Source: Bacteroidales bacterium UBA1219 (GTDB lineage Bacteria > Bacteroidota > Bacteroidia > Bacteroidales > P3). From it: a stretch of 58,879 bases of DNA. The stretch spans positions 9,512-68,390 of the forward strand of contig DBXF01000009.1 in the NCBI GenBank assembly GCA_002309295.1. The letters run 5' to 3'. A model generated the notes under the pieces. It was not told where the DNA came from, searched no databases, and saw only the letters and a program-made list of their open reading frames with translations. Position numbers and translations under genes: made by a program. Each line of letters begins with the position of its first letter. Within the stretch, counting starts at the first letter, position 1. Positions 9,254 through 18,180 of the stretch are shown one piece after another.

Positions 9254-11884
9254 TTATTTTATACCCATAGTAATATCCTCTCCTATTACGCCCGATTCTT
9301 TTGTTTCTCCTATTTTATCTCCATCTATTGCTGTCCTTACATCCACCACATAAGAACCGCTTGCACCATCATTGTTAGATTCAGCATTATAATTTCTTCT
9401 TACATATAGCGGCTCGTGAGTACCACTTTTAGGTATGGATGAAGGATAATATGGGAAAAGGCTTTCTCTAATCAACCGATCTATCATTTGGCTTTCTTTA
9501 GCATCGTCTGGTCTCTGCTCATCAAGAGAATCCAACTCAGAATCTCCGTTTATATTCTTTATTAGCAAGCCTCGTCCGACATAATATATGTGCGACGTGC
9601 CAGAAGATAAAATATCGGAACGGAGTCCCATTGTAAGCTTTTGGTTTTTAGAATCAGTAACAGGAATGCCCTCATAATAGAAATCCTCATCCTCCATGGC
9701 ATTTGTTCTTTCGGGTGTGACGCCTATCCTTAGCCTGTCCAAAATTCTTTCCCACCATTTTTTATTGTTATTCCTCCCCCCCGAAAAAACGCCAGAAACT
9801 ACCGGACGACAAATAAGTTCTGAGTTGTTGTTGATAAAGTATTTTTTGCTCAAAGCGGCAGATCCATCCAAACAGATTGTTTTCAGCTCTTTAGCTGGCA
9901 TATCTTTTATATCTTCTTCAGATTCAACCAAGCCGTTATTTATTAGTTCTTTAACAAGCGCTTCCTTGAATTCTTTGAGCATGAAAGCCCTGCCCGCGAG
10001 GAACACTCCACCGAACTTTTCCTTATTATTGGTGGAATCCATATATTGTTTTATGCCCTTCACTATCAAATCAGACATCTCCTTAACTTTGGATAGCATT
10101 ATATCTTCTGTCCCCTTCACAAGACACTGCGGTTCAATTATATATCTCTTTATTGCATCGTTAACTAATCTTAATTGCACTTTTTTCTGACCATTTGTTT
10201 CAACTTCAAAATCTAAATTTGAGACATTGACTTGTTCATCTTCTTTTTCTTTATAATTTGAACAATTTGCTTTCAATACTTCCAAATTATTCATAAAGTC
10301 TCGCACATCTGCCCTATCAGATTTTCTTATAACATCATCTAGGTCGATATTTTTTACACCTTTGAAAAAGGCCCAAATCGCCTCGTAAATAGCGTAAGTC
10401 AATGCATGTCCGCTAGCAGGCAACCCGCCGCGGAAAAGGCTGTCCCACACCGTAACATTTTCTTTGGAAGGATGCATTACTGAAAAATCTGTAGTTCCTT
10501 TTCCTGCATCAATAATAAGGTAGTATTTGCTAGCAGCGTCGGGCACTGTTGTAAACCATTGCATATGCTTATTTAACACTCCTAAAAACGACGCGTCGCT
10601 TTCTGAAATAACAGACACCTCTATTCCTTGAAATTTTTTCACCTTGTCATCACAATCCTTTTTCATGATGTCGAAATCGCGGTAAAGGCCTTCCACTATG
10701 TTGTAAACTTTTTTTTGGTCGTACACATTAGGCATCAACATAACAAGGCGCAGATACTTTTTGTTTTTATTTGTGCTGGCAATAGCACAATGCAGCAAGT
10801 TACTCAATATAAGGCGCAGCGTATTTTGTCTAAAATGGGGATCCGACAAACTTGGCATAGTAACATCCTTCAACAATTCCGATTCTCCGTCTAACGTGAT
10901 GTCTTCCATCATTTCCTCACTAGTGTTACCCATTAAATCCATCAGCTTCAGATTAGGGAGAAGCAACAAATCGTTATAGTATTCCCTTTCGACCGCAAGT
11001 GGCATAAGTGCCTGTACAAACGTTTTTTCAGCGTTTGCATTTGGTTTTTCTCCAAATTTTGTTTTTTGGGGGGTTTTGTGGATAAAATAATTGGAACGGT
11101 ATAGGTCTGGATGATTTTCATCCGATTGCCACAAGTCTTTTTTATGATCCACTGCATTTTGTGACAAGTCTATTCTATGAAAACTGTTATAAAATTTTTT
11201 TTGGAAAACTTCATTAATTTTCACCGGCGATGAATCCATTCTTATTTGTGAGGCTTCAGAACCAAAATCTATTGCGGCCTCAGCTATATTTCCCTTGTCT
11301 CCAGTCTCGGCAGGGTATCCTTTGAATGAATAAGAGAAAGTTTCGCCATCAATTTCAATTTGAATTTTTATGACAAAGTCGTCCTCTATTATACGTTTGG
11401 ATCCATTTCGTTTGAATAACACCTTTACACCACTTTTAGAGAAAGAATTATTATCGTTGTCAATAGCAAATGGCACGTTTTCTGCTATAACATGTTGGAT
11501 GTCGCTTTCTTTATTTTTATTATCCTCACTATCTTTTACAATGGAAAATACAAACACTTTATTACAGGCCTTAGCACTTTTTTCCTGTTTTACCATATTG
11601 ATATTGGGAGCATCCTGTTGTGTTTCACAAGTATCTGTGATGTTAGAGGCTATTTCTGTTTGCAAACTACGGTTAATGCTGTTTCCTTCACTTATCTCAA
11701 AATGATAGCCCTCCATGTTAATGTTTTCGCCATGATCCGAAATAAGTATATTTTTTCCGTGCGGGTTGGTCTGAAACAGAGTGTCGCCAGTAAACAAAAA
11801 GCCAAATACTGGTTCGGTTTGATCGTCACTCATTTCACAGATGTGGATTCTGCGTTCATTTATATTTATGGGTAAGTAATACAT
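9254..11884 (-). CDS. Actin/Hsp70-superfamily ATPase
   Basis: This 876-residue protein has no membrane segment and should be cytoplasmic. The nucleotide-binding signatures of the actin/Hsp70/FtsA fold are readable in order: phosphate-1 in AAIDFGSEASQIR (about 203-215, Asp206), a connecting element in ISESDASFLG (about 426-435), phosphate-2 in LIIDAGKGTTDFSV (about 456-469, Asp459) and the adenosine loop in GGVFLAGRAFMLKEF (about 625-639). It is far longer than MreB (~340) or FtsA (~400-480): a ~200-residue N-terminal extension precedes the fold and there are insertions and a C-terminal domain of over 200 residues. The large virulence-associated SrfB ATPases are an alternative family. It starts 11 bp after the vWA gene. 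In an operon with a penicillin-binding protein I infer a cytoskeletal or regulatory ATPase; polymerisation is not shown by the sequence. Confidence 0.75.
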   Translation of the reverse strand: MYYLPININERRIHICEMSDDQTEPVFGFLFTGDTLFQTNPHGKNILISDHGENINMEGYHFEISEGNSINRSLQTEIASNITDTCETQQDAPNINMVKQEKSAKACNKVFVFSIVKDSEDNKNKESDIQHVIAENVPFAIDNDNNSFSKSGVKVLFKRNGSKRIIEDDFVIKIQIEIDGETFSYSFKGYPAETGDKGNIAEAAIDFGSEASQIRMDSSPVKINEVFQKKFYNSFHRIDLSQNAVDHKKDLWQSDENHPDLYRSNYFIHKTPQKTKFGEKPNANAEKTFVQALMPLAVEREYYNDLLLLPNLKLMDLMGNTSEEMMEDITLDGESELLKDVTMPSLSDPHFRQNTLRLILSNLLHCAIASTNKNKKYLRLVMLMPNVYDQKKVYNIVEGLYRDFDIMKKDCDDKVKKFQGIEVSVISESDASFLGVLNKHMQWFTTVPDAASKYYLIIDAGKGTTDFSVMHPSKENVTVWDSLFRGGLPASGHALTYAIYEAIWAFFKGVKNIDLDDVIRKSDRADVRDFMNNLEVLKANCSNYKEKEDEQVNVSNLDFEVETNGQKKVQLRLVNDAIKRYIIEPQCLVKGTEDIMLSKVKEMSDLIVKGIKQYMDSTNNKEKFGGVFLAGRAFMLKEFKEALVKELINNGLVESEEDIKDMPAKELKTICLDGSAALSKKYFINNNSELICRPVVSGVFSGGRNNNKKWWERILDRLRIGVTPERTNAMEDEDFYYEGIPVTDSKNQKLTMGLRSDILSSGTSHIYYVGRGLLIKNINGDSELDSLDEQRPDDAKESQMIDRLIRESLFPYYPSSIPKSGTHEPLYVRRNYNAESNNDGASGSYVVDVRTAIDGDKIGETKESGVIGEDITMGIK

Positions 11885-11895
11885 TTTATAGATAT

Positions 11896-14262
11896 TTATT
11901 GTAAAATCGTTATATTCATTCCATGTATACGATAATTCTTATCGTCCTCAATTGATAGTGTCACCGCCTGATTTCTTCCGTTAAAAGAGACAAGCGTATC
12001 AGAAAGTTTTTTTCTGTATTGTACATTGTTTTTGGGCAACAAATAATCTGGAAGAAAACTGCAATAAAGGTGGCTTGTGTTAAGTAAACTCTTATTGTTA
12101 GTTGTAATCATAAACTGTTTACTTTTATTTTGTCCATCTAGGAATGGATCGTAAATTGGAGTTACTACCGGATTTTTTTCTGTCGTCACAAGACTTAAGA
12201 ATCTTTTTGAGTATGCATGTGTAATGTCAAAGCACGCCATGGCCACGTTGTCAGCTGTATTCGCATTAAGATGGTTTACAAATACCACACGACGGCGATA
12301 CACCTGTTTAAGATAGTGTTTCAATGCTTTGCATTCCCGAGCGATGGCTTTCTTGTCGCTATAGCCCTGCAAAGTGTAGTGGTAAACCCATATCACATTG
12401 CAAAGGCTCACCTGTCCATTCTTGGTTTGATTGACAAGCACAACATCCCAAATTCTCGAGCTCGAGGTTCGAGACAATATTAGAAGCACATCACTATTTT
12501 TTTCTTTTTTAGTATTATTTTTGCCGATAAAATACTCCAATAACTGTTTCCGTATATTGTACTCTCCAAAGTTTTCATATCCTCGTAGGCATGTCCCTTT
12601 TTCTATCATAAATAGTTTCCCTTCGAGAGCAGAGCTTTCAATAGACACACTTGAGTTCTCTTGTCTGTAGTAGTAATAGTTATTTGAACCACGTAGTATT
12701 ATTTGTAGTTTTAGCAGTATTTTCCCTGCAGTTCTTGCAAATGCATTATTAGAACATTGCATTTTATAACATTTGTATTCAAAAGAATCCCTGTAGCAAT
12801 ATTTTAGCAAAGAGGGGTAATCGGCTTGGGTATTATAAAAATTGTCAATATTTTCTTTGCTACTATTGTGAATAGTACAATCCGCTGAGACCCTCACTGG
12901 GCGTCGGCTCACAATCAACACTCTGTTGCATTCTCCTGCGCCTTGATTATCATATACGTTTGTTGTCTCGACTTTACTATTTTGCAAAGCCAATGTAGTT
13001 GTTTTTTTATTCGAATCAATAATCAAAGTCAATAATGGTATAATATTACCGTTCCATTGCCAACTATAACCTCTTCTAACCCTGTTCCGCTGTCCTGTCG
13101 CGTCGTAAATGTCAAACAACACTTTATTAGGCAAAATCCATAATAAATATAACAATATTATTATCACCCCCAGTATTGCCACCAATGCCAACACGTTCAA
13201 AGTTATCGACAAGTGTCGGGGCATTGATGTGGTGTGCTGCACAAAATCAACCACACGGTAGTGCAGACCTAGTAAACTGTCGTTGTACTCAAACTGCGCT
13301 TTACCGTAAACGGCAATATCATTGTTTATCAAATCATTATCAAATTCCGTGTTAATTGTCAATGCATCTGTAAAGTGCCTGCCTATTTTAATCACATTAT
13401 CGTTGACTCGCACACTGTCTATCCAATACAAGCAAGGCATAGTTTCGCCTTCTATTACATTGAACTGCAAATTTTTGCCATCTCTTGCTGCAATATCAAC
13501 ATATACATTAGAAGTGTCCATTTTGAGACGGCCTTCGGAAGTAACGTAGTGGTATAGCCAAATATGGGGCAACCTCGTTTCGTCGCTCCACCCTAAATTC
13601 ATCTCGCCTCCACCCCAACCGTTTAAAGGATTATAGATATATTTTCGAGCCAAACCACTCAGATATTCAACTTTGTCGGGACAACATTCTTTCAACGTCC
13701 GATAATCCGTACTCCACTGATCGTGCTGGTCAACAGCGTCGTCACTTATTGTAACGATATTAATATAACGATATTTGTTTTGCAAACCATTGTCAGAAAT
13801 AAAGTCCAATGCTTTACAAAGTGAAAGCAGACGCATCTGAGACACGAAGGAAACATAGTTGTTGTAATCGCCATGAGCTAATATATTCCCTATATCTCCA
13901 GCAAAATTTCCTTTATTTTTATAACTGTGTAAAACGGTATCTGTGTGTTTAATAAATTGGGTGTCAACAAACCTCCTTTTTGTCCCGTCTCCAATTCCTG
14001 ATTTTAGGATTAAGAAACGATCCTTCCCCCAATTAATGCTATCAAATGCATTGGAATTCACAATACGCTGTTCAACACCTTTACCCACGGCATCCATATC
14101 TATCGACTTCCCTCCCCTTCTACTCATAGAATAAGTATTGTCAATAGTTATAACCCAAATATCTCCCAACGAATCCACATCGGGAACAAAAGTGTTTTGT
14201 CCTACTACCGGGAAGGCGAAAAACAAAACCACAATGAAGAATGTTAATATTTTTGTTTTCAT
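11896..14262 (-). CDS. Signal-peptide vWA-domain membrane protein
   Basis: This is the first gene of the leftward operon (788 residues). It has a signal peptide (MKTKILTFFIVVLFFAFPVVGQ), then a vWA domain whose metal site is read as D41-N-T-Y-S45 (the DxTxS variant of DxSxS) after a beta-strand VWVITI-type segment, with a second acidic position in VTISDDAVD (about 169-177). A membrane helix lies at about 353-376, so the vWA domain is periplasmic and the last ~410 residues are cytoplasmic. The cytoplasmic part begins with a beta-rich segment and is otherwise unrecognised. vWA domains bind protein ligands through a metal ion, so this may be a periplasmic sensor or adaptor that passes a signal to the actin-like ATPase encoded 11 bp downstream. 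The role is inferred. Confidence 0.7.
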   Translation of the reverse strand: MKTKILTFFIVVLFFAFPVVGQNTFVPDVDSLGDIWVITIDNTYSMSRRGGKSIDMDAVGKGVEQRIVNSNAFDSINWGKDRFLILKSGIGDGTKRRFVDTQFIKHTDTVLHSYKNKGNFAGDIGNILAHGDYNNYVSFVSQMRLLSLCKALDFISDNGLQNKYRYINIVTISDDAVDQHDQWSTDYRTLKECCPDKVEYLSGLARKYIYNPLNGWGGGEMNLGWSDETRLPHIWLYHYVTSEGRLKMDTSNVYVDIAARDGKNLQFNVIEGETMPCLYWIDSVRVNDNVIKIGRHFTDALTINTEFDNDLINNDIAVYGKAQFEYNDSLLGLHYRVVDFVQHTTSMPRHLSITLNVLALVAILGVIIILLYLLWILPNKVLFDIYDATGQRNRVRRGYSWQWNGNIIPLLTLIIDSNKKTTTLALQNSKVETTNVYDNQGAGECNRVLIVSRRPVRVSADCTIHNSSKENIDNFYNTQADYPSLLKYCYRDSFEYKCYKMQCSNNAFARTAGKILLKLQIILRGSNNYYYYRQENSSVSIESSALEGKLFMIEKGTCLRGYENFGEYNIRKQLLEYFIGKNNTKKEKNSDVLLILSRTSSSRIWDVVLVNQTKNGQVSLCNVIWVYHYTLQGYSDKKAIARECKALKHYLKQVYRRRVVFVNHLNANTADNVAMACFDITHAYSKRFLSLVTTEKNPVVTPIYDPFLDGQNKSKQFMITTNNKSLLNTSHLYCSFLPDYLLPKNNVQYRKKLSDTLVSFNGRNQAVTLSIEDDKNYRIHGMNITILQ

Positions 14263-14329
14263 TGTATTAGATATCGAATTTCAAATATTTTTTACTATAA
14301 AAAGAGTTGCGAAAATACATTTTTTTCCA

Positions 14330-14345
14330 CAAATATACAAATATA
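14330..14345 (-). promoter_or_regulatory. Candidate promoter -7 boxes for the leftward vWA/SEDS-PBP operon
   Basis: On the minus strand TATATTTG occurs twice back to back (complement 14338-14345 and 14330-14337). Both match the Bacteroidetes TAnnTTTG box and lie 68-83 bp before the vWA start codon. No well-spaced TTTG -33 element is visible upstream, so either box could be used. Confidence 0.45.
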
Positions 14346-14632
14346 TAATACAAAAAAAACGTAACATGCTGACACCAAAAACATTGCGTTCAAATCATAC
14401 CATAAATCAAAACCTCGTTCCACCACCCCTCTCCCAAAGCACTAAAATTCAAATATAAGCCTCAAACTCGAATCATAACATATTAACAATCAGACACTAA
14501 TAAAATTATCAGACCAGTCGTCCAAAAAATCAACAGCGTTTCCCGTTAATAATGAGGGGGGTTAGACGTAATTAAATATGCCGTGTTGAAAACTTGGAGA
14601 TACCCCCCGACGTAAGCTGAAATCGTTTTTTG

Positions 14633-14640
14633 TATCTTTG
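14633..14640 (+). promoter_or_regulatory. Candidate promoter -7 box of nrdDG
   Basis: TATCTTTG fits the Bacteroidetes TAnnTTTG consensus. It lies about 160 bp upstream of the nrdD ATG, so the transcript would have a long leader. The -33 element is not clear. GACGTAA repeats flank the box and are candidate regulator sites. Confidence 0.45.
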
Positions 14641-14800
14641 CAGTAACACAGAATTTACGGGTATCTGACGTAATTAGTTGATACATAAACAGCAGTCGTT
14701 TTTCGGAGCGGCACAGCTACGTTTCATTTCAATCAAAACGTTGAAAATCCGCAAATTAGCACACAAAGACACACAAAAATATTTATAGAACGCACTATTT

Positions 14801-16903
14801 ATGGCAACAACGAATTTATTCATCAGAAAAAGAGACGGCCGTCGCGAGGCTTTCTCCATCGAAAAGATTAAAACGGCTATCCGCAAGGCCTTCCTCGCCG
14901 CTGGCGGTTTCGCCACCGAAGAGGAGCTGGCAGCCATCCTCGGACGCGTGCGCGTGAACAACGACATGACCGTGGAGGAAATCCAGGACCAAGTGGAAAC
15001 CGCCCTTATGGCCGAACGCTATTTCGTCGTTGCCAAGAACTACATCCTCTACCGCCAGCGTCACACCGAGGACCGCGAGACCCGTGAAAAAATCGAGTTC
15101 CTCACCAACTACTGCGACGCCTCCAACGCCGCCACCGGCTCCAAGTACGACGCTAACGCCAATGTGGAGCGCAAGAACATCGCCACCCTCATCGGCGAGC
15201 TGCCCAAGTCGAGTTTCATACGCATCAACCGCCGTCTGCTCACCGACCGTATCAAAGAGATGTACGGCAAAGAGCTGAGCGACAAGTATATGTACTACCT
15301 GCTCAACCACTTTATATATAAGAACGACGAAACCTCGCTTGCCAACTACTGTGCTTCTATAACCATGTACCCGTGGCTGCTCGAGGGCACCAAGCCCATC
15401 GGTGGCAACTCCATAGCTCCCACCAACCTGCGCTCGTTCTGCGGCGGTTTTATCAACCTTGTGTTCATTGTGTCGTCGATGCTTTCCGGCGCCTGCGCCA
15501 CTCCCGAGTTCCTTATGTATATGAACTACTTTATAGGCAAGGAATACGGCAAGGACTACTACAAACGTGCCGACGAGATTGTGGACCTCTCCATCAAGAA
15601 ACGCTCCATCGACAAGGTTATCACCGACTGTTTCGAACAGATAGTGTATTCCATCAACCAGCCCACCGGCGCACGCAACTTCCAGTCGGTGTTCTGGAAT
15701 GTGTCGTACTACGACAAATACTATTTCGAGTCGATTTTCGGCGAATTCTATTTCCCCGACGGGGAGAAACCCGACTGGGAAGGCCTCTCGTGGTTGCAGA
15801 AACGTTTCATGAAATGGTTCAACGCCGAACGCAAACGCTGCGTGCTCACCTTCCCCGTGGAGACCATGGCTCTGCTCTCGAAGGACGGCGACGTGATGGA
15901 CAAGGAATGGGGCGATTTCACTGCCGAGATGTACGCCGAAGGACACTCGTTCTTCACCTACCTCAGCGACAACGCCGACTCCCTCGCCTCCTGCTGCCGC
16001 TTGCGCAACGAAATACAGAACAACGGTTTCAGCTACACCCTCGGCGCCGGCGGCGTGTCCACAGGCTCCAAGAGCGTGCTTACCATAAACATCAACCGCT
16101 GCGTGCAGTACGCAGTCAAGAACAACATGCACTACCTCACTTTCCTCGAGGAGATGGTGGACCTCTGCCACAAAGTGCAGACAGCCTACAACGAAAACCT
16201 CAAGGAATTGCAGAAGAAAGGCATGCTGCCGCTGTTCGACGCCGGTTTCATCAACATAGGCCGCCAGTACCTAACCATAGGTGTGAACGGCATTGTGGAA
16301 GCTGCCGAGTTCCTGAAAATCAAGATTAACGACAATCCCGAATACGCCGCCTTTGTGCAGGATGTGCTGGGACTGATAGAGCGTTACAACCACAAATACC
16401 GCACCGACGAGCTGATGTTCAACTGCGAGATGATCCCCGCCGAAAACGTGGGCGTGAAACATGCCAAATGGGACCGCGAGGACGGCTACGAGGTGCACCG
16501 CGACTGCTACAACAGCTATTTCTACGTTGTGGAAGACCCCAACATCGACCCGATAGAGAAATTCCGCCTGCACGGCGAGAAATACATAAGCCACCTCACC
16601 GGAGGCTCTGCCCTGCACCTCAACCTCGACGAGCACCTGAGCCAGGCACAATACCGCCAGCTACTGCGCGTGGCCGCCAAGGAAGGCTGCAACTACTTCA
16701 CTTTCAACATACCCAACACCATCTGCAACAAGTGCGGACATATCGACAAACACCATCTGAAACAGTGTCCCGCCTGCGGCAGCACCGATGTGGACTACCT
16801 CACACGTATCATCGGCTACCTGAAACGCGTTTCCAATTTCTCCGAACCCCGTCAGGAGGAGGCCGCACGTCGTTACTACGCCAAAAACGCCGAACAATGC
16901 TGA
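14801..16903 (+). CDS. nrdD: Anaerobic ribonucleoside-triphosphate reductase (class III)
   Basis: NrdD makes deoxyribonucleotides from ribonucleoside triphosphates without oxygen, using a glycyl radical installed by NrdG. The 700-residue product has the family's usual length. It starts with an ATP-cone regulatory domain (about 3-90, LFIRKRDGRREAFS), continues with the reductase barrel (NLRSFCGG, LSGACATPE), and ends with a zinc site made of two Cys pairs (CNKCGH and CPACGS) and the glycyl-radical loop RIIGYLKRVSNFSEPRQEE, with the radical-bearing Gly at about 672. It overlaps nrdG by 7 nt. Codon use is clearly GC-richer than in the operon to its left. It indicates growth without oxygen. Confidence 0.97.
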   Translation: MATTNLFIRKRDGRREAFSIEKIKTAIRKAFLAAGGFATEEELAAILGRVRVNNDMTVEEIQDQVETALMAERYFVVAKNYILYRQRHTEDRETREKIEFLTNYCDASNAATGSKYDANANVERKNIATLIGELPKSSFIRINRRLLTDRIKEMYGKELSDKYMYYLLNHFIYKNDETSLANYCASITMYPWLLEGTKPIGGNSIAPTNLRSFCGGFINLVFIVSSMLSGACATPEFLMYMNYFIGKEYGKDYYKRADEIVDLSIKKRSIDKVITDCFEQIVYSINQPTGARNFQSVFWNVSYYDKYYFESIFGEFYFPDGEKPDWEGLSWLQKRFMKWFNAERKRCVLTFPVETMALLSKDGDVMDKEWGDFTAEMYAEGHSFFTYLSDNADSLASCCRLRNEIQNNGFSYTLGAGGVSTGSKSVLTININRCVQYAVKNNMHYLTFLEEMVDLCHKVQTAYNENLKELQKKGMLPLFDAGFINIGRQYLTIGVNGIVEAAEFLKIKINDNPEYAAFVQDVLGLIERYNHKYRTDELMFNCEMIPAENVGVKHAKWDREDGYEVHRDCYNSYFYVVEDPNIDPIEKFRLHGEKYISHLTGGSALHLNLDEHLSQAQYRQLLRVAAKEGCNYFTFNIPNTICNKCGHIDKHHLKQCPACGSTDVDYLTRIIGYLKRVSNFSEPRQEEAARRYYAKNAEQC

Positions 16904-17388
16904 AATTTGCCAACCACGATGTAGTCTTTCAGGAGGTTCCTGACCAGATAACGCTGGCCATCAACATCTCCAACTGTCCCAACCACTGCCCCGGTTGCCA
17001 CAGCAAATATCTGTGGAAGGACGTCGGAGACGAACTCAACAAAAAAGCCCTTGAGAGACTTATCAGCAAAAACGACGGCATCACCTGCGTGTGCTTCATG
17101 GGCGGCGACCAAGCACCGGCAGAGGTGTCGCAGTTGGCAAGTTTTGTAAAACAGAAATATCCCAAACTGAAAGTGGGCTGGTATTCAGGCAAGGAGGAAA
17201 TATCTCCGGCTATCGACATACGCTCCTTCGACTACGTGAAAACCGGTCGCTACGACGAGAAATGCGGACCGCTGAGCTCGCCCACCACCAACCAACGTAT
17301 GGTGAAACGTCTCGCCGACGGCCGTCTGGAGACCATCACACACTTCTTCCAGAAAAAGAAAAACATCCAGCCACAGAAACACGGCTGA
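16897..17388 (+). CDS. nrdG: Anaerobic ribonucleotide reductase activating protein
   Basis: NrdG is the radical SAM activase that uses a [4Fe-4S] cluster and S-adenosylmethionine to form the glycyl radical on NrdD. The 163-residue protein starts MLKFANHDVVFQEVP and holds the cluster motif C27-PNH-C31-PG-C34. The ATG at 16897 overlaps the nrdD stop (ATGCTGA), which supports translational coupling. The open frame runs much further upstream, to 16468, but that part is nrdD read in another frame, so I rejected the longer start. The MGGD segment near residue 66 fits the radical SAM glycine motif. Confidence 0.95.
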   Translation: MLKFANHDVVFQEVPDQITLAINISNCPNHCPGCHSKYLWKDVGDELNKKALERLISKNDGITCVCFMGGDQAPAEVSQLASFVKQKYPKLKVGWYSGKEEISPAIDIRSFDYVKTGRYDEKCGPLSSPTTNQRMVKRLADGRLETITHFFQKKKNIQPQKHG

Positions 17389-17530
17389 TTGATAGTTTGC
17401 AGTTTTGAGTGTGGAGTTTGCAGTTAGTTTATAGTTTGAAGTGTGGAGTTTGGAGTTTGCAGTTAAACAATTAAACAGTTAAACAACTAAACATCTTCAC
17501 GCCTTCACAGTTCACCGATCACAGTTCACT
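17389..17530 (+). repeat. Degenerate short direct repeats after nrdG
   Basis: The first half is built from variants of GTGGAGTTTGCAGTT and AGTTTATAGTTTG. From about 17460 it changes to variants of TTAAACAACTAAACA followed by CTTCAC units. The TTAAACA/CTTCAC part recurs at 43241-43288 and 45352-45419 in the same orientation. There is no coding frame and no clear terminator. Confidence 0.75.
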
Positions 17531-17542
17531 AAATATAAAACA

Positions 17543-18130
17543 ATGAAATATAGTAAATTCCTTTTGTCGGCCGTTGCCGCTGTGATTTTCGTTACATTCA
17601 CAAACTGCTGTGGCAACAAGGCCGAGCCGCAAGCCGAACCAGCGGACACACTGCAAGCCGAACAACCGACATTCCTTACGGCCATCGAAGATTATCTTTC
17701 CACCGAAATTGGAGCCTCGTATTCCAAAGGCGATGTATGCATACCATATTATAATGTTGTTTACACCGACGAGACCGACACCACCGACATACGCGTGTGG
17801 GGCGACTGGTATGTGGACAACTACAACATCGCCGGCGATACGCTGATAACCGTTTCAGGCGGCAACCACCCCGGACTGTTCCACGTGCAGAAAAAGGGCG
17901 ACAACTACACTGTAACCGCTTTTGAGCAGGTGGAAGACGGTGCTGGAAACGAAGCCAGCGCACGCCGTATTTTCGGGGAACATTACGACGAATACATAGG
18001 TGATAATGGTTGCGACCAACATGGCCTGCTCGAAGATATCCGTTACAAGACAATAAAAAGATATGTTAAAGAACACGGCCTCAACGTTACTATGTACAAG
18101 GACTACGGCTGGCCTGCCGTGATACTGTAA
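17543..18130 (+). CDS. Small lipoprotein of unknown function
   Basis: This 195-residue protein has a lipoprotein signal: a hydrophobic segment, then FTNC|CGNK with the likely lipidated Cys at about 22-23, followed by an acidic, Pro/Ala/Glu-rich linker. The mature domain is rich in Tyr, Asp and Gly (for example WGDWYVDNYNIAGDTL, ISGGNHPGLFHV-type strands) and probably beta-rich, and it ends in a short helix and YGWPAVIL. I do not recognise the family. It stands alone between nrdG and the paralogous membrane gene, after the repeat block. No Bacteroidetes-type promoter is obvious in the repeat DNA just upstream. Confidence 0.75.
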   Translation: MKYSKFLLSAVAAVIFVTFTNCCGNKAEPQAEPADTLQAEQPTFLTAIEDYLSTEIGASYSKGDVCIPYYNVVYTDETDTTDIRVWGDWYVDNYNIAGDTLITVSGGNHPGLFHVQKKGDNYTVTAFEQVEDGAGNEASARRIFGEHYDEYIGDNGCDQHGLLEDIRYKTIKRYVKEHGLNVTMYKDYGWPAVIL

Positions 18131-18180
18131 ATAGATTAGGCGTTATTTAGCAAGAAAACCGACCTTCCGATACAACAGCT

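Larger units (their letters stand above)
14263..14800. other. Divergent intergenic region between the SEDS-PBP operon and nrdDG
   Basis: This 538-bp AT-rich stretch contains no convincing gene. The left end holds minus-strand -7-like boxes for the vWA operon. The right end holds a TATCTTTG box for nrdD and a leader of about 160 nt. Three copies of GACGTAA (14565, 14609 and 14667) surround the nrdD promoter, and a GGGGGGT/ACCCCCC pair (14556-14562 and 14602-14608) could form a stem with a 39-nt loop. I see no riboswitch that I recognise. Confidence 0.6.

Noticed and set aside
9254..11884. Calling the actin-fold ATPase MreB, FtsA or SrfB
   Set aside because: Length and extensions do not fit MreB or FtsA, and I cannot confirm the SrfB family by reading alone.
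14816..16171. 451-codon open frame on the minus strand inside nrdD
   Set aside because: It mirrors the codon pattern of nrdD, shows biased His/Val/Ala/Gly composition and no recognisable motif. It is a shadow of a GC-rich gene.
16468..16896. Upstream extension of the nrdG frame
   Set aside because: The extra 143 residues are nrdD read in another frame and are Arg/Pro/His-rich. The coupled ATG at 16897 gives the normal NrdG length.
17389..17530. Repeat block considered as an attachment site or IS remnant
   Set aside because: No transposase, integrase, tRNA or terminal inverted repeats are nearby, and similar blocks occur in several gaps.
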